Source: Strigamia acuminata | Lineage: Eukaryota; Arthropoda; Chilopoda; Geophilomorpha; Linotaeniidae | Reading direction: 5' to 3' | DNA length: 64,000 nt | NCBI GenBank assembly: GCA_949358305.1 | Contig: OX442324.1 | Location: 9,521,601 to 9,585,600, forward strand | Shown: piece after piece, positions 23,173-37,000 of the stretch | Layout: the number at the start of each line of letters is the position of its first letter | Numbering within the stretch: the stretch's first letter is position 1 | The notes under the pieces: model-generated | Database searches by the model: none | What the model saw: the letters and a program-made list of their open reading frames with translations, nothing else | Told to the model about the DNA's origin: nothing | Translations under genes and position numbers: made by a program

Positions 23173-25260
23173 AAGTGCGCGCGCAAGTTAAATGTGTACA
23201 GGACTGTGAGAAAATAAAACGTGTGTGGAAGAGTAAATGTTCTTTGGTGATCGCCATGAGTTCGTACTTTGTCGTGGGCGCGAAATGTGTGTGATATATA
23301 TGCTACTATGCGTGATGTAGCGCCGTCAGCGCGTTTCAGCACGCGATGTAGCGCCCTGAGCGCGTCCAAATGCGTACAGGTGTTCGACAGATGTGCCAGG
23401 GCTTCACGTGCATACGCGAAACATAAACATGAAGAAAACAGAAAAAACCGTTGTGTGTGATGTTTATAAAGACACATTACACAAAGAATACTACTCTTCA
23501 TACAAAAAGCAATAAACTTTATACATATTGCAATAAACTTACAAAATGGTAAAAATAAAATACTGGAAAACATGGCCTTGAATAATAGTGGAAAACATGG
23601 CGTACTGCCTTGAATACCCCCTTGAATACGTCGCACCGCATCATCTCGCCTCACTTCTCGTCTTGGAAATAAATAAACGCCCCGGCGTTTATTCGAGGCA
23701 ATGTCCAACTTGGGCTTTCATTCGCGCCTCACATCCCGCCTTGGTAATAAATAAACGCCCCGGCGTTTATTCGAGGCACATCACCCACACCTCCCCGGCG
23801 TTCAAACGAGTAGCTGCGCGTATTTGACCCCGGTTTTTATTCTTTCAAATTGTCGTGTGTTTTCAAAGTTCTTAATTTGTTCAAAAACAAACAAAATGGC
23901 TATTTGTTGATTTTTAATTGATTTTATCGATTTCTGTTCGTTTTTTGCTGGTTTTTAATCGATTTTTCTGTATTTTTGATCAATTTTTGCCAATTGTAAT
24001 CGTTATTTGTCATTCTGAATTGATTATTGTCAGGTTTCAGTCGATTTTTGTCGATTTCTGATCAATGTTTATACATTTCTTATCATTTTGTGTAGATTTC
24101 TGTTGAATTTTAATCATATTTCTTCGTTTTTATTCAATTTTTGTCCCATGCTCCGCGATCAGTTCGAATAATTGACACCATACTGTGCTTTTACTCATAT
24201 TCAAGATGGCGTCGCAAACTCAAGGTCGAATTCCGCTGAATTCATTTATTGCGACTGTTTGCGCTCCATACATGCGAAAAGGATTATGGGAAAAATCCTC
24301 AATGCAGGTCATTTTGGTGTCAAATGAGCGAGGAAGGCTGGAGATAAGGAAAATTGGTGAAATTTCAAAAAAAAGCTAAACAATCAAAATTTACATGAAG
24401 CTCAATTTTTCTAACTGGAAATGCATGTATCGTCAATTTCGGGATATTTTAGGGGTGAAATTGACTGGGAAGGGACCCCCACATTCCCCATGCGTCAACG
24501 CGCGCGTTGACGAAATTCAAATCCAGGTTTTCACACAGCCCCACGTTATTTTCGGGTTCCAATTGCCGTATTGCCGTATTGCCTCAAATAAACGCCGGGG
24601 CGTTTATTAATTTTCATTAATTTTCCAGACCGGAAATGAGGCGAGGTGATGCGGTACGATGCAAAATTGCGAGATGTAGTTTGCTTTATTTGTTAAAACA
24701 AATTAGGCGTCACTAATTCACCTGTATTAGGGTTTCAATGTGTGAAATTTCAAAATTTATCGGTTCCGTCAAAACGCCATTGAAAAGTTACATTTTTATA
24801 ACGTTTCAATGATGAAAACGGCCATTTTTGATGAAAAACAGCCATTTTTTATAGAAAAAACGACGAAGAAAGCCATTTTCACTATGAAAAATGGCTGAAA
24901 ATGACCATTTTGACGAAAAACGGCCATTTTTACTACGAAAAATGGCTAAAAATGCCACTTGAGTGAGTGCAAGTACATTTGGTGATGTACTATCGCGAGC
25001 GCGCGCGTTTTTGTGCAGTACAATGTGCTGATTAAACCAACAGCATTATAGAGTGATTACATTGTTCATTTGTGTTTTTAAGTTACAAAATGGTACAAAA
25101 TCATAAAATAAACTTGTAAAGTGCAATTTCTGCGGATTGATCAAAATCCGCAAAATCCGCCGCAAAATTGCGAACAGGGGATCAGCATATAGGCAGCCGT
25201 AATGTTAAAAATGGGGTCCCTTTCGCACTCCGCAAAATCCGCATGCGCGCCATAAGGTTA
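23173..25260 (-). repeat. Block F, copy 2 (minus polarity)
   Basis: Reverse complement of 1627-3714. Mini-element dyads lie at 23672-23693, 23750-23771 and 24587-24608. The outer edge at 25260 abuts block G instead of the unique flank seen at 1626. Confidence 0.9.
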
Positions 25261-25699
25261 AGCACTCCAGAAGCGTGTGTCGCACGCGTCGGCGCGCCGC
25301 TAAAAACATATCCTTTTCGCGGATTGGCTTCCGCGAAATCCGCATTTCGGGGGTGACTATTCTGGGAATTCCGGGTGGACCATACTCTTCCGAAAAATGT
25401 CCGGGGTGGTGTTGGGAGTGTCGATAGACTGTTTTGTGTCAAGGTTGCCAATTTTCATTTAAGTATTGGAAGGTTCATTTCTGTGCATTCTCATATATTT
25501 TTTTCACAGGAGCAACGAGGCGCGATGAAGGGGGATCAAGCGAGAGTGAATAAAATAAACTCGTTTTTGTCTCAAATGCGCGTTTGCGTTTGTAAATTTG
25601 GTTGTCTTGCAACGCGGTGGCGCGTTTGAGTTTCGTGTTGCGATACAAACACGCACGGGTGCGTATTGGAGTCGTAAACGACTTTCTGTCGCAATGCGA

Positions 25700-26010
25700 T
25701 CGCGTATTTGACAAATTTCTGCAGATTTTTGCCAATATTTGACAATTTTCAGACAAATTTCAATTAATTTTAGAAATTTTTGAGAGATTTCAATAAAAGT
25801 TTGAGGAATTTCTTATGCTGACGCTAAAATGCCAAAAGGAGTCTTAACTCAGAAGAGCACTTTTCCGACCACTTAGGTGTCAGAAAAGCCCTTCCAAAGG
25901 TCGCAAAACGTGCTCTACGCGTTTTTTGACACTAGAACGGTCGAAAACGAGTCTAAAACTGCTAAGCTGGCGCCTGTAACTTGGCGCATTCGCTGGGTCG
26001 CTCGAAAATG
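25700..26010 (-). repeat. Diverged relative of the R unit inside G
   Basis: Read on the minus strand, this stretch parallels the R interior. It has GCGCCAAGTTACAGGCGCCAG where R has GCGCCACGTTCCAGGCGCCGG, then TTTTAGACTCGTTTTCGACCG where R has TTTTAGACCCGTTTTAGACCG. It also has the TTTGACAAATTTC minisatellite. The resemblance is clear but interrupted, so this is an older copy than any other R in the window. Confidence 0.6.
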
Positions 26011-26228
26011 AGATTCGAGCGAACCGAAACCTATGAGAGAAACGCGCCGGCGGAAATATTCGTTTTTACCAATGAATACTTAATAAATCTTCATGGGAAT
26101 TTAATCCCAATCTACTGTAGGCTTAGGAACCTTGAATACCAAATAAAAACAAAGGAGCAAAGACGGGAAACAAAGAACAAGGGCCCGACGCCCGTAAATC
26201 ACCAAAATGGCTATCTGCCAGACACGCT

Positions 26229-26282
26229 AGTGGCCTTGAGCCACTTCTAACTTCGTTTTCGAGGTCGTGGGTCTCGAAAACG
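26229..26282. repeat. Two short hairpins in G
   Basis: AGTGGC (26229-26234) pairs with GCCACT (26240-26245). CGTTTTCGAG (26254-26263) pairs with CTCGAAAACG (26273-26282). The second stem contains the same CGTTTTCGAG string that forms the hairpin tip of the S satellite, a possible but unproven link. Confidence 0.5.
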
Positions 26283-26771
26283 ACTAAACCGAGTGGTGGG
26301 AACGATTCCCCGAGGTCTTTTTAGTCAATGTCGCCCAAAACCCGAATCAACAAGCTAACTTTCAACGAGAAACGAAGACTGGAGCCGAATGCGGTGATAA
26401 GCGCTCATTCCAGACTCGTGTAAGCGATCTCCGCTTAAAGCCAGTTGCTCTGAGCAGACGACGCAATCGCTTACCAAGGAAAAAGACGGGTTTATGGGCT
26501 CAAAACCCGACGAAACACTTAAACAGGATCCAGAAATTACCAAGCGAGTTGGTAAGCTAAACTAAAACTGTAAAATAAGTTGGGGACTTGGTAAAATGCG
26601 AGTCTCTCAAACTTTTGTTGCGTCCTGCTCGCAACACGCGCGATGTACGCGCGTGGCCGCGTGTTGAACGTGCGCACTACGCGCAAGAACCGTACAAACC
26701 GAGGTAAAACGAATTAAACACATATCTAATGCAAAAACAATTATTAAATACATCATTCTTGTTGCTGTTTG

Positions 26772-27890
26772 CAAACTTGCAAAACTTGCACCGAATTTGG
26801 GCAATTTTTTACAAATTTCAGCAGATTTTTGTCTATATTTGACAAATTTCAGCAGATTTCCTCAATCCTCAAACATTTGCTGATATTTCTCAAACATTTT
26901 CTAAAATTAATTGAAATCTGTCTGAAATTTGTCTTGAATGTGTCAAATATTGTCAAAAATCCGTGGAAATTTGTCAAATACTGGCAAAAATCCATGTAAA
27001 TTTGTCAAAAATTGCCATAATTTGGTGCAAATTGTGTTAGATATTGGAAAAATTTATTTTAACGCTTCCAACGCGCCAGTAAATCGCGCGTGCACACGCG
27101 TGGATTTTTCGTCATAGTTGGATGCGCGCAAACCTCACGTAACTTGCGCCAAAATTTGGCAATTTTTGACAAATTTCAGCAGATTTTTGCCAGTATTTGA
27201 CAAATTTCCACTGATTTTTGACAATATTTGACCCAACAACTGCGCCACGTTCCAGGCGCCGGTTTAGGCATTTTAGACCCGTTTTAGACCGTTTTAGATG
27301 GCGAAAACGTTCTCTCCATCATTTTCTACCCCTGGGTGAGGTTTTCAGCGTTCATGATTGATGAAAAAGCTGTTTTCTAACTAGCTGTCCCATTGCTAGT
27401 TTTGGCGTCAGGTTTTAGCAACTTTCCAATCCGACTCTGTCGTCTGCACGACCTCCAAGACCGTTTTAGGGTTAATTTGAGTCAAATAATTCATTCTGGG
27501 GGTTGTTTTGGGTTTTTTACAAGTGTGTTTTTGTAGTTTTTATTGGTTTCAAACATTGTCAATTCTTTATACAAGTGTAACTTTCATTTCTCTGTATTTT
27601 GAGAACTTTGCATTGCAGCAAAGTTCATTTCTTGCCCCTTAATTATTGTGTAATTGTTGGTTTTCAAGCCCGTTTTTTAACAATAACTTTATTTGAAGTG
27701 CCTATTGTTTCAGTCACGTGCTTCCACGTGCCTTTTATTGTTGAGCAATTTCTTGGGCAGTTGCGCTCCTGTTGCTAGCATTGCCGCGCGTTCTCCGCGC
27801 GTGTACTCGCGCGTTTCGCATCACACACATTCGGGTTCAATGGCCTATCGCGGCGGCACATTGTGTGGCATAGCGCGGCACGTTGCAATT
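26772..27890 (+). repeat. Partial R unit next to G
   Basis: The last two thirds of an R unit, joined to G at ACTTGCAAAACTTGCAC. The first 200 bases differ visibly from other units (one fewer minisatellite repeat and substitutions such as TGTCTATA and TCTTGAATGTG), while the rest is nearly identical. That gradient suggests partial homogenisation from the S-proximal side. The hairpin here reads CAGTCACGTG instead of CAGGCACGTG. Confidence 0.85.
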
Positions 27891-27939
27891 ACGTGACGTG
27901 GCACGTTGCTGTTACGTGACGCGATAGCCAGTATTTAAG
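27891..27939 (+). promoter_or_regulatory. Promoter-like element of S2 (plus)
   Basis: Same paired ACGTGACG motifs and a TATTTAAG box at 27932-27939 as the copy at 13785-13833. Confidence 0.5.
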
Positions 27940-27989
27940 CAGGGGATTCCATCATCGTTTACACAAATGCGCATTGCAACGTGGAGGCG

Positions 27990-28672
27990 CATTCGAGTCC
28001 TTTTCCCAAGCGAAATTTGTCCTTTTTCAACGCGAAATCGTATGCGATTCGCTTTCGAATCGAATACGAGTTTTGTCCTTTTTCAACGCGAAATCGTATG
28101 CGATTCGCTTTCGAATCGAATGCGAATTTTGCCCTTCTTCAACGCGAAATCGTATTCGACTCGCTTTCGAGTCGGATGCGAATTTTGCCCTTCTTCAACG
28201 CGAAATCGTATTCGACTCGCTTTCGAGTCGAATGCGAATTTTTCCCTTCTTCAACGCGAAATCGTATTCGACTCGCTTTCGAGTCGAATGCGAATTTTGC
28301 CCTTCTTCAACGCGAAATCGTATTCGACTCGTTTTCGAGTCGAGTACGAATTTTGCCCTTCTTCAAAGCGAAATCGTATTCGACTCGTTTTCGAGTCGAA
28401 TGCGAATTCGTATTCGACTCGTTTTCGAGTCGAGTACGAATTTTGCCCTTCTTCAACGCGAAATCGTATTCGACTCGTTTTCGAGTCGAATGCGAATTTT
28501 GCCCTTCTTCAACGCGAAATCGTATTCGACTCGTTTTCGAGTCGAATGCGAATTTTGCCCTTCTTCAACGCGAAATCGTATTCGACTCGTTTTCGAGTCG
28601 AATGCGAATTTTGCCCTTCTTCAACGCGAAATCGTATTCGACTCGTTTTCGAGTCGAATACGAGATAGTCGA
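27990..28672 (+). repeat. S2: 56-bp satellite, type B
   Basis: It lacks the initial foldback unit of type A (CAAGCGAAATTTG joins directly), most right arms read AATGCGAA, and one unit near 28400 is shortened because the CCCTTCTTCAACG segment is missing. Three plus frames stay open, as in type A. Confidence 0.88.
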
Positions 28673-30299
28673 TGACCCGTTCCCGGACTTTGACTCGTAC
28701 GACTCGTATTCGAGATGTATTCGAGATGTATTCGAATCGTATTCGAGTCGCATTCGAGATGGTCGATGATTTCCACTCGCTCGTATACGCGTTGTATACG
28801 AGCTCGTATTTTGATCGTAATCGTAAACGAATCGTTTACAAGTCGTATACAAGTCGTATACGACGTGTATACACCTCGTATACGAACGAAGTTTGGAAAA
28901 TCCACCGGATACTTACTACGACATGAAAACACATAGTAGTCACATACGTCTTATTTGGAAATTGTGTTTTCACAAACTTCGTTCGTATACGAGGTGTATA
29001 CATGTCGTATACGACTTGTATACGACTTGTAAACGATTCGTTTACGATTACGATCAAAATACGAGCTCGTATACAACGCGTATACGAGCGAGTGGAAATC
29101 ATCGACCATCTCGAATACGACTCGAATTCGATTCGAATACGATTCGAATTCGATTCGAATACGAATACGATCAAAATACGAACTCGTAACAACTCGAATA
29201 CGAGATAGTCGATGACCCGTTCCCGGACTTTGACTCGTACGACTCGTATTCGAGATGTATTCGAGATGTATTCGAATCGTATTCGAGTCGCATTCGAGAT
29301 GGTCGATGATTTCCACTCGCTCGTATACGCGTTGTATACGAGCTCGTATTTTGATCGTAATCGTAAACGAATCGTTTACAAGTCGTATACAAGTTGTATA
29401 CGACGTGTATACACCTCGTATACGAACGAAGTTTGGAAAATCCACCGGATACTTACTACGACATGAAAACACATAGTAGTCACATACGTCTTATTTGGAA
29501 ATTGTGTTTTCACAAACTTCGTTCGTATACGAGGTGTATACACGTCGTATACAACTTGTATACGACTTGTAAACGATTCGTTTACGATTACGATCAAAAT
29601 ACGAGCTCGTATACAACGCGTATACGAGCGAGTGGAAATCATCGACCATCTCGAATACGACTCGAATTCGATTCGTATTCGATTCGAATACGATTCGAAT
29701 TCGATTCGAATACGAATACGATCAAAATACGAACTCGTAACAACTCGAATACGAATCAAAGTCCGGGAAACAAAAATCGACCATCTCGTATACGACTCGT
29801 ATTCGAGATGTATTCGAGATGTATTCGAATCGTATTCGAGTCGCATTCGAGATGGTCGATGATTTCCACTCGCTCGTATACGCGTTGTATACGAGCTCGT
29901 ATTTTGATCGTAATCGTAAACGAATCGTTTACAAGTCGTATACAAGTTGTATACGACGTGTATACACCTCGTATACGAACGAAGTTTGGAAAATCCACCG
30001 GATACTTACTACGACATGAAAACACATAGTAGTCACATACGTCTTATTTGGAAATTGTGTTTTCACAAACTTCGTTCGTATACGAGGTGTATACACGTCG
30101 TATACAACTTGTATACGACTTGTAAACGATTCGTTTACGATTACGATCAAAATACGAGCTCGTATACAACGCGTATACGAGCGAGTGGAAATCATCGACC
30201 ATCTCGAATGCGACTCGAATACGATTCGAATACATCTCGAATACATCTCGAATACATCTCGAATACGAGTCGTACGAGTCAAAGTCCGGGAACGGGTCA
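28673..30299. repeat. X2: three palindromic modules
   Basis: Loops start near 28894, 29434 and 29986 (spacings 540 and 552), all in the minus orientation. The first module is the reverse complement of the right module of X3. The part from about 29376 is the reverse complement of X1 (positions sum to 44880). Confidence 0.85.
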
Positions 30300-30980
30300 T
30301 CGACTATCTCGTATTCGACTCGAAAACGAGTCGAATACGATTTCGCGTTGAAGAAGGGCAAAACTCGTACTCGACTCGAAAACGAGTCGAATACGATTTC
30401 GCGTTGAAGAAGGGCAAAACTCGTATTCGACTCGAAAACGAGTCGAATACGATTTCGCGTTGAAGAAGGGCAAAACTCGTACTCGACTCGAAAACGAGTC
30501 GAATACGATTTCGCGTTGAAGAAGGGCAAAACTCGTATTCGACTCGAAAACGAGTCGAATACGATTTCGCGTTGAAGAAGGGCAAAACTCGTACTCGACT
30601 CTAAAACGAGTCGAATACGATTTCGCGTTGAAGAAGGGCAAAACTCGTACTCGACTCGAAAACGAGTCGAATACGATTTCGCGTTGAAGAAGGGCAAAAC
30701 TCGTATTCGACTCGAAAACGAGTCGAATACGATTTCGCGTTGAAGAAGGGCAAAACTCGTACTCGACTCGAAAACGAGTCGAATACGATTTCGCGTTGAA
30801 GAAGGGAAAAATTCGCATTCGACTCGAAAGCGAGTCGAATACGATTTCGCGTTGAAGAAGGGCAAAACTCGTATTCGATTCGAAAGCGAATCGAATACAA
30901 TTTTGCGTTGAAAAAGGACAAAAATCGTATTCGATTCGCTTTCGAATCGAATACGAGTTTTGTCCTTTTTCAACGCTTGG
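30300..30980 (-). repeat. S2 inverted partner: 56-bp satellite, type A
   Basis: Reverse complement of the S1 array with one visible substitution at about 30602 (ACTCTAAAACG), which breaks a stem pair. It faces a type B array across X2, so the two sides are not exact mirrors. Confidence 0.88.
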
Positions 30981-31046
30981 GAAAAGGACTCGAATGCGCC
31001 TCCACGTTGCAATGCGCATTTGTGTAAACGATGATGGAATCCCCTG

Positions 31047-31095
31047 CTTAAATACTGGCTATCGCGTCACGTAACAGCAACGTGCCACGTCACGT
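31047..31095 (-). promoter_or_regulatory. Promoter-like element (minus)
   Basis: Mirror of 13785-13833 at sum 44880, with the TATA-like box at 31047-31054, pointing toward X2. Confidence 0.5.
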
Positions 31096-34000
31096 AATTG
31101 CAACGTGCCGCGCTATGCCACACAATGTGCCGCCGCGATAGGCCATTGAACCCGAATGTGTGTGATGCGAAACGCGCGAGTACGCGCGCGGAGAACGCGC
31201 GGCAATGCTAGCAACAGGAGCGCAACTGCCCAAGAAATTGCTCAACAATAAAAGGCACGTGGAAGCACGTGCCTGAAACAATAGGCACTTCAAATAAAGT
31301 TATTGTTAAAAAACGGGCTTGAAAACCAACAATTACACAATAATTAAGGGGCAAGAAATGAACTTTGCTGCAATGCAAAGTTCTCAAAATACAGAGAAAT
31401 GAAAGTTACACTTGTATAAAGAATTGACAATGTTTGAAACCAATAAAAACTACAAAAACACACTTGTAAAAAACCCAAAACAACACCCAGAATGAATTAT
31501 TTGACTCAAATTAACCCTAAAACAGTCTTGGAGGTCGTGCAGACGACAGAGTCGGATCGGAAGGTTGCTAAAACCTGACGCCAAAACTAGCAATGGGACA
31601 GCTAGTTAGAAAACAGCTTTTTCATCAATTATGAACGCTGAAAACCTCACCCAGGGGTAGAAAATGATGGAGAGAACGTTTTCGCCATCTAAAACGGTCT
31701 AAAACGGGTCTAAAATGCCTAAACCGGCGCCTGGAACGTGGCGCAGTTGTTGGGTCAAATATTGTCAAAAATCAGTGGAAATTTGTCAAATACTGGCAAA
31801 AATCTGCTGAAATTTGTCAAAAATTGCCAAATTTTGGCGCAAGTTACGTGAGGTTTGCGCGCATCCAACTATGACAAAAAATCCATGCGTGTGCACGCGC
31901 GATTTACTGGCGCGTTGGAAGCGTTAAAATAAATTTTTCCAATATCTAACACAATTTGCACCGAATTATGGCAATTTTTGACAAATTTACATGGATTTTT
32001 GCCAGTATTTGACAAATTTCCACGGATTTTTGACAATATTTGACAAATTCCAGACAAATTTCAGACAAATTTCAATTAATTTTAGAAATTTTATGAGAAA
32101 TTTCAGCAAATGTTTGAGGATTGAGGAAATCTTCTGAAATTTGTCAAATATAGGCAAAAATCTTCTGAAATTTGTCAAATACAGGCAAAAATCTGCTGAA
32201 ATTTGTCAAAAATTGCCCAAATTCCGTGCAAGTTTTGCAAGTTTTGCGCGCATCAAATCGTATGCGCGCCTATACTATTGCACGAGCGCATTGACGCGTG
32301 ATGAACACCGACCACGTTTACGAAGTGAATTCGAGCTACAAAAGTATCGAGTCGCCATTCTATGATGGAAAAAAAAAATTAAGTGTAAACAAACAAAATA
32401 AAAACTTTAATATACAAGAAACGTACAATTCCACTCAACTTTGTTTCAAATTTTATTTATTGGATCATTGAAAATAAACAGTAGTGTTGTGCACTGTACG
32501 CTTAAGTGTATACCGGCGATGCGTTGTTTTGTGGTGGGGATTTGCCTCGATAATTGATCTTTTCTCTTTGTTTGCAATATTTTTTTGGCCTTTTTTGTTG
32601 ATTTTTCGGTTTGAAATTGTTTTTTTCCGGTGTAATTTAAGTGGTGGAAGGTTGTTGGCGTGTGTTGAGGGTAATTTTGGCGGTTTTTGGGTCGGGATTA
32701 GTGTTTTCTGCGATTTTTGATCGGTATTTGGGGTTTGATGCAGCGGATAGCGCATGCGAATCGCCGTCGACCGTAGCATTAGCAATTGCAACCTGCCGCG
32801 CTATGCCACACAATGTGCCGCCGCGATAGGCCATCGAATCCGAATGTGTGTGATGCGAAACGCGAGTACGCGCGCGGAGAACGCGCGGCAATGCTAGCAA
32901 CAGGAGCGCAACTGCCCAAGAAATTGCTCAACAATAAAAGGCACGTGGAAGCACGTGCCTGAAACAATAGGCACTTCAAATAAAGTTATTGTTAAAAAAC
33001 GGGCTTGAAAACCAACAATTACACAATAATTAAGGGGCAAGAAATGAACTTTGCTGCAATGCAAAGTTCTCAAAATACAGAGAAATGAAAGTTACACTTG
33101 TATAAAGAATTGACAATGTTTGAAACCAATAAAAACTACAAAAACACACTTGTAAAAAACCCAAAACAACCCCCAGAATGAATTATTTGACTCAAATTAA
33201 CCCTAAAACGGTCTTGGAGGTCGTGCAGACGACAGAGTCGGATCGGAAGGTTGCTAAAACCTGACGCCAAAACTAGCAATGGGACAGCTAGTTAGAAAAC
33301 AGCTTTTTCATCAATCATGAACGCTGAAAACCTCACCCAGGGGTAGAAAATGATGGAGAGAACGTTTTCGCCATCTAAAACGGTCTAAAACGGGTCTAAA
33401 ATGCCTAAACCGGCGCCTGGAACGTGGCGCAGTTGTTGGGTCAAATATTGTCAAAAATCAGTGGAAATTTGTCAAATACTGGCAAAAATCTGCTGAAATT
33501 TGTCAAAAATTGCCAAATTTTGGCGCAAGTTACGTGAGGTTTGCGCGCATCCAACTATGACGAAAAATCCATGCGTGTGCACGCGCGATTTACTGGCGCG
33601 TTGGAAGCGTTAAAATAAATTTTTCCAATATCTAACACAATTTGCACCGAATTATGGCAATTTTTGACAAATTTACATGGATTTTTGCCAGTATTTGACA
33701 AATTTCCACGGATTTTTGACAATATTTGACAAATTCCAGACAAATTTCAGACAAATTTCAATTAATTTTTGAAATTTTATGAGAAATTTCAGCAAATGTT
33801 TGAGGATTGAGGAAATCTTCTGAAATTTGTCAAATATAGGCAAAAATCTTCTGAAATTTGTCAAATACAGGCAAAAATCTGCTGAAATTTGTCAAAAATT
33901 GCCCAAATTCCGTGCAAGTTTTGCAAGTTTTGCGCGCATCAAATCGTATGCGCGCCTATACTATTGCACGAGCGCATTGACGCGTGATGAACACCGACCA

Positions 34001-37000
34001 CGTTTACGAAGTGAATTCGAGCTACAAAAGTATCGAGTCGCCATTCTATGATGGAAAAAAAAAATTAAGTGTAAACAAACAAAATAAAAACTTTAATATA
34101 CAAGAAACGTACAATTCCACTCAACTTTGTTTCAAATTTTATTTATTGGATCATTGAAAATAAACAGTAGTGTTGTGCACTGTACGCTTAAGTGTATACC
34201 GGCGATGCGTTGTTTTGTGGTGGGGATTTGCCTCGATAATTGATCTTTTCTCTTTGTTTGCAATATTTTTTTGGCCTTTTTTGTTGATTTTTCGGTTTGA
34301 AATTGTTTTTTTCCGGTGTAATTTAAGTGGTGGAAGGTTGTTGGCGTGTGTTGAGGGTAATTTTGGCGGTTTTTGGGTCGGGATTAGTGTTTTCTGCGAT
34401 TTTTGATCGGTATTTGGGGTTTGATGCAGCGGATAGCGCATGCGAATCGCCGTCGACCGTAGCATTAGCAATTGCAACCTGCCGCGCTATGCCACACAAT
34501 GTGCCGCCGCGATAGGCCATCGAATCCGAATGTGTGTGATGCGAAACGCGAGTACGCGCGCGGAGAACGCGCGGCAATGCTAGCAACAGGAGCGCAACTG
34601 CCCAAGAAATTGCTCAACAATAAAAGGCACGTGGAAGCACGTGCCTGAAACAATAGGCACTTCAAATAAAGTTATTGTTAAAAAACGGGCTTGAAAACCA
34701 ACAATTACACAATAATTAAGGGGCAAGAAATGAACTTTGCTGCAATGCAAAGTTCTCAAAATACAGAGAAATGAAAGTTACACTTGTATAAAGAATTGAC
34801 AATGTTTGAAACCAATAAAAACTACAAAAACACACTTGTAAAAAACCCAAAACAACCCCCAGAATGAATTATTTGACTCAAATTAACCCTAAAACGGTCT
34901 TGGAGGTCGTGCAGACGACAGAGTCGGATCGGAAGGTTGCTAAAACCTGACGCCAAAACTAGCAATGGGACAGCTAGTTAGAAAACAGCTTTTTCATCAA
35001 TCATGAACGCTGAAAACCTCACCCAGGGGTAGAAAATGATGGAGAGAACGTTTTCGCCATCTAAAACGGTCTAAAACGGGTCTAAAATGCCTAAACCGGC
35101 GCCTGGAACGTGGCGCAGTTGTTGGGTCAAATATTGTCAAAAATCAGTGGAAATTTGTCAAATACTGGCAAAAATCTGCTGAAATTTGTCAAAAATTGCC
35201 AAATTTTGGCGCAAGTTACGTGAGGTTTGCGCGCATCCAACTATGACGAAAAATCCATGCGTGTGCACGCGCGATTTACTGGCGCGTTGGAAGCGTTAAA
35301 ATAAATTTTTCCAATATCTAACACAATTTGCACCGAATTATGGCAATTTTTGACAAATTTACATGGATTTTTGCCAGTATTTGACAAATTTCCACGGATT
35401 TTTGACAATATTTGACAAATTCCAGACAAATTTCAGACAAATTTCAATTAATTTTTGAAATTTTATGAGAAATTTCAGCAAATGTTTGAGGATTGAGGAA
35501 ATCTTCTGAAATTTGTCAAATATAGGCAAAAATCTTCTGAAATTTGTCAAATACAGGCAAAAATCTGCTGAAATTTGTCAAAAATTGCCCAAATTCCGTG
35601 CAAGTTTTGCAAGTTTTGCGCGCATCAAATCGTATGCGCGCCTATACTATTGCACGAGCGCATTGACGCGTGATGAACACCGACCACGTTTACGAAGTGA
35701 ATTCGAGCTACAAAAGTATCGAGTCGCCATTCTATGATGGAAAAAAAAAATTAAGTGTAAACAAACAAAATAAAAACTTTAATATACAAGAAACGTACAA
35801 TTCCACTCAACTTTGTTTCAAATTTTATTTATTGGATCATTGAAAATAAACAGTAGTGTTGTGCACTGTACGCTTAAGTGTATACCGGCGATGCGTTGTT
35901 TTGTGGTGGGGATTTGCCTCGATAATTGATCTTTTCTCTTTGTTTGCAATATTTTTTTGGCCTTTTTTGTTGATTTTTCGGTTTGAAATTGTTTTTTTCC
36001 GGTGTAATTTAAGTGGTGGAAGGTTGTTGGCGTGTGTTGAGGGTAATTTTGGCGGTTTTTGGGTCGGGATTAGTGTTTTCTGCGATTTTTTATCGGTATT
36101 TGGGGTTTGATGCAGCGGATAGCGCATGCGAATCGCCGTCGACCGTAGCATTAGCAATTGCAACGTGCCGCGCTATGCCGCACAATGTGCCGCCGCGATA
36201 TGCCATCGAATCCGAATGTGTGTGATGCGAAACGCGAGTACGCGCGCGGAGAACGCGCGGCAATGCTAGCAACAGGAGCGCAACTGCCCAAGAAATTGCT
36301 CAACAATAAAAGGCACGTGGAAGCACGTGCCTGAAACAATAGGCACTTCAAATAAAGTTATTGTTAAAAAACGGGCTTGAAAACCAACAATTACACAATA
36401 ATTAAGGGGCAAGAAATGAACTTTGCTGCAATGCAAAGTTCTCAAAATACAGAGAAATGAAAGTTACACTTGTATAAAGAATTGACAATGTTTGAAACCA
36501 ATAAAAACTACAAAAACACACTTGTAAAAAACCCAAAACAACCCCCAGAATGAATTATTTGACTCAAATTAACCCTAAAACGGTCTTGGAGGTCGTGCAG
36601 ACGACAGAGTCGGATCGGAAGGTTGCTAAAACCTGACGCCAAAACTAGCAATGGGACAGCTAGTTAGAAAACAGCTTTTTCATCAATCATGAACGCTGAA
36701 AACCTCACCCAGGGGTAGAAAATGATGGAGAGAACGTTTTCGCCATCTAAAACGGTCTAAAACGGGTCTAAAATGCCTAAACCGGCACCTGGAACGTGGC
36801 GCAGTTGTTGGGTCAAATATTGTCAAAAATCAGTGGAAATTTGTCAAATACTGGCAAAAATCTGCTGAAATTTGTCAAAAATTGCCAAATTTTGGCGCAA
36901 GTTACGTGAGGTTTGCGCGCATCCAACTATGACGAAAAATCCATGCGTGTGCACGCGCGATTTACTGGCGCGTTGGAAGCGTTAAAATAAATTTTTCCAA

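Larger units (their letters stand above)
25261..26771 (+). repeat. Block G, copy 1
   Basis: This block of about 1.5 kb is repeated inverted at 45285-46795 and begins again at 63861. It contains a diverged R-like segment in opposite orientation (about 25700-26010) and hairpins at 26229-26282. It ends in CAAACTTGCAAAACTTGCAC, where it merges into a partial R unit. Open frames of up to about 93 codons show no domain I recognise. Confidence 0.8.

Noticed and set aside
26355-26543. 62-codon minus-strand frame in G as a transposon gene fragment
   Set aside because: No motif of a transposase, integrase or reverse transcriptase can be identified.
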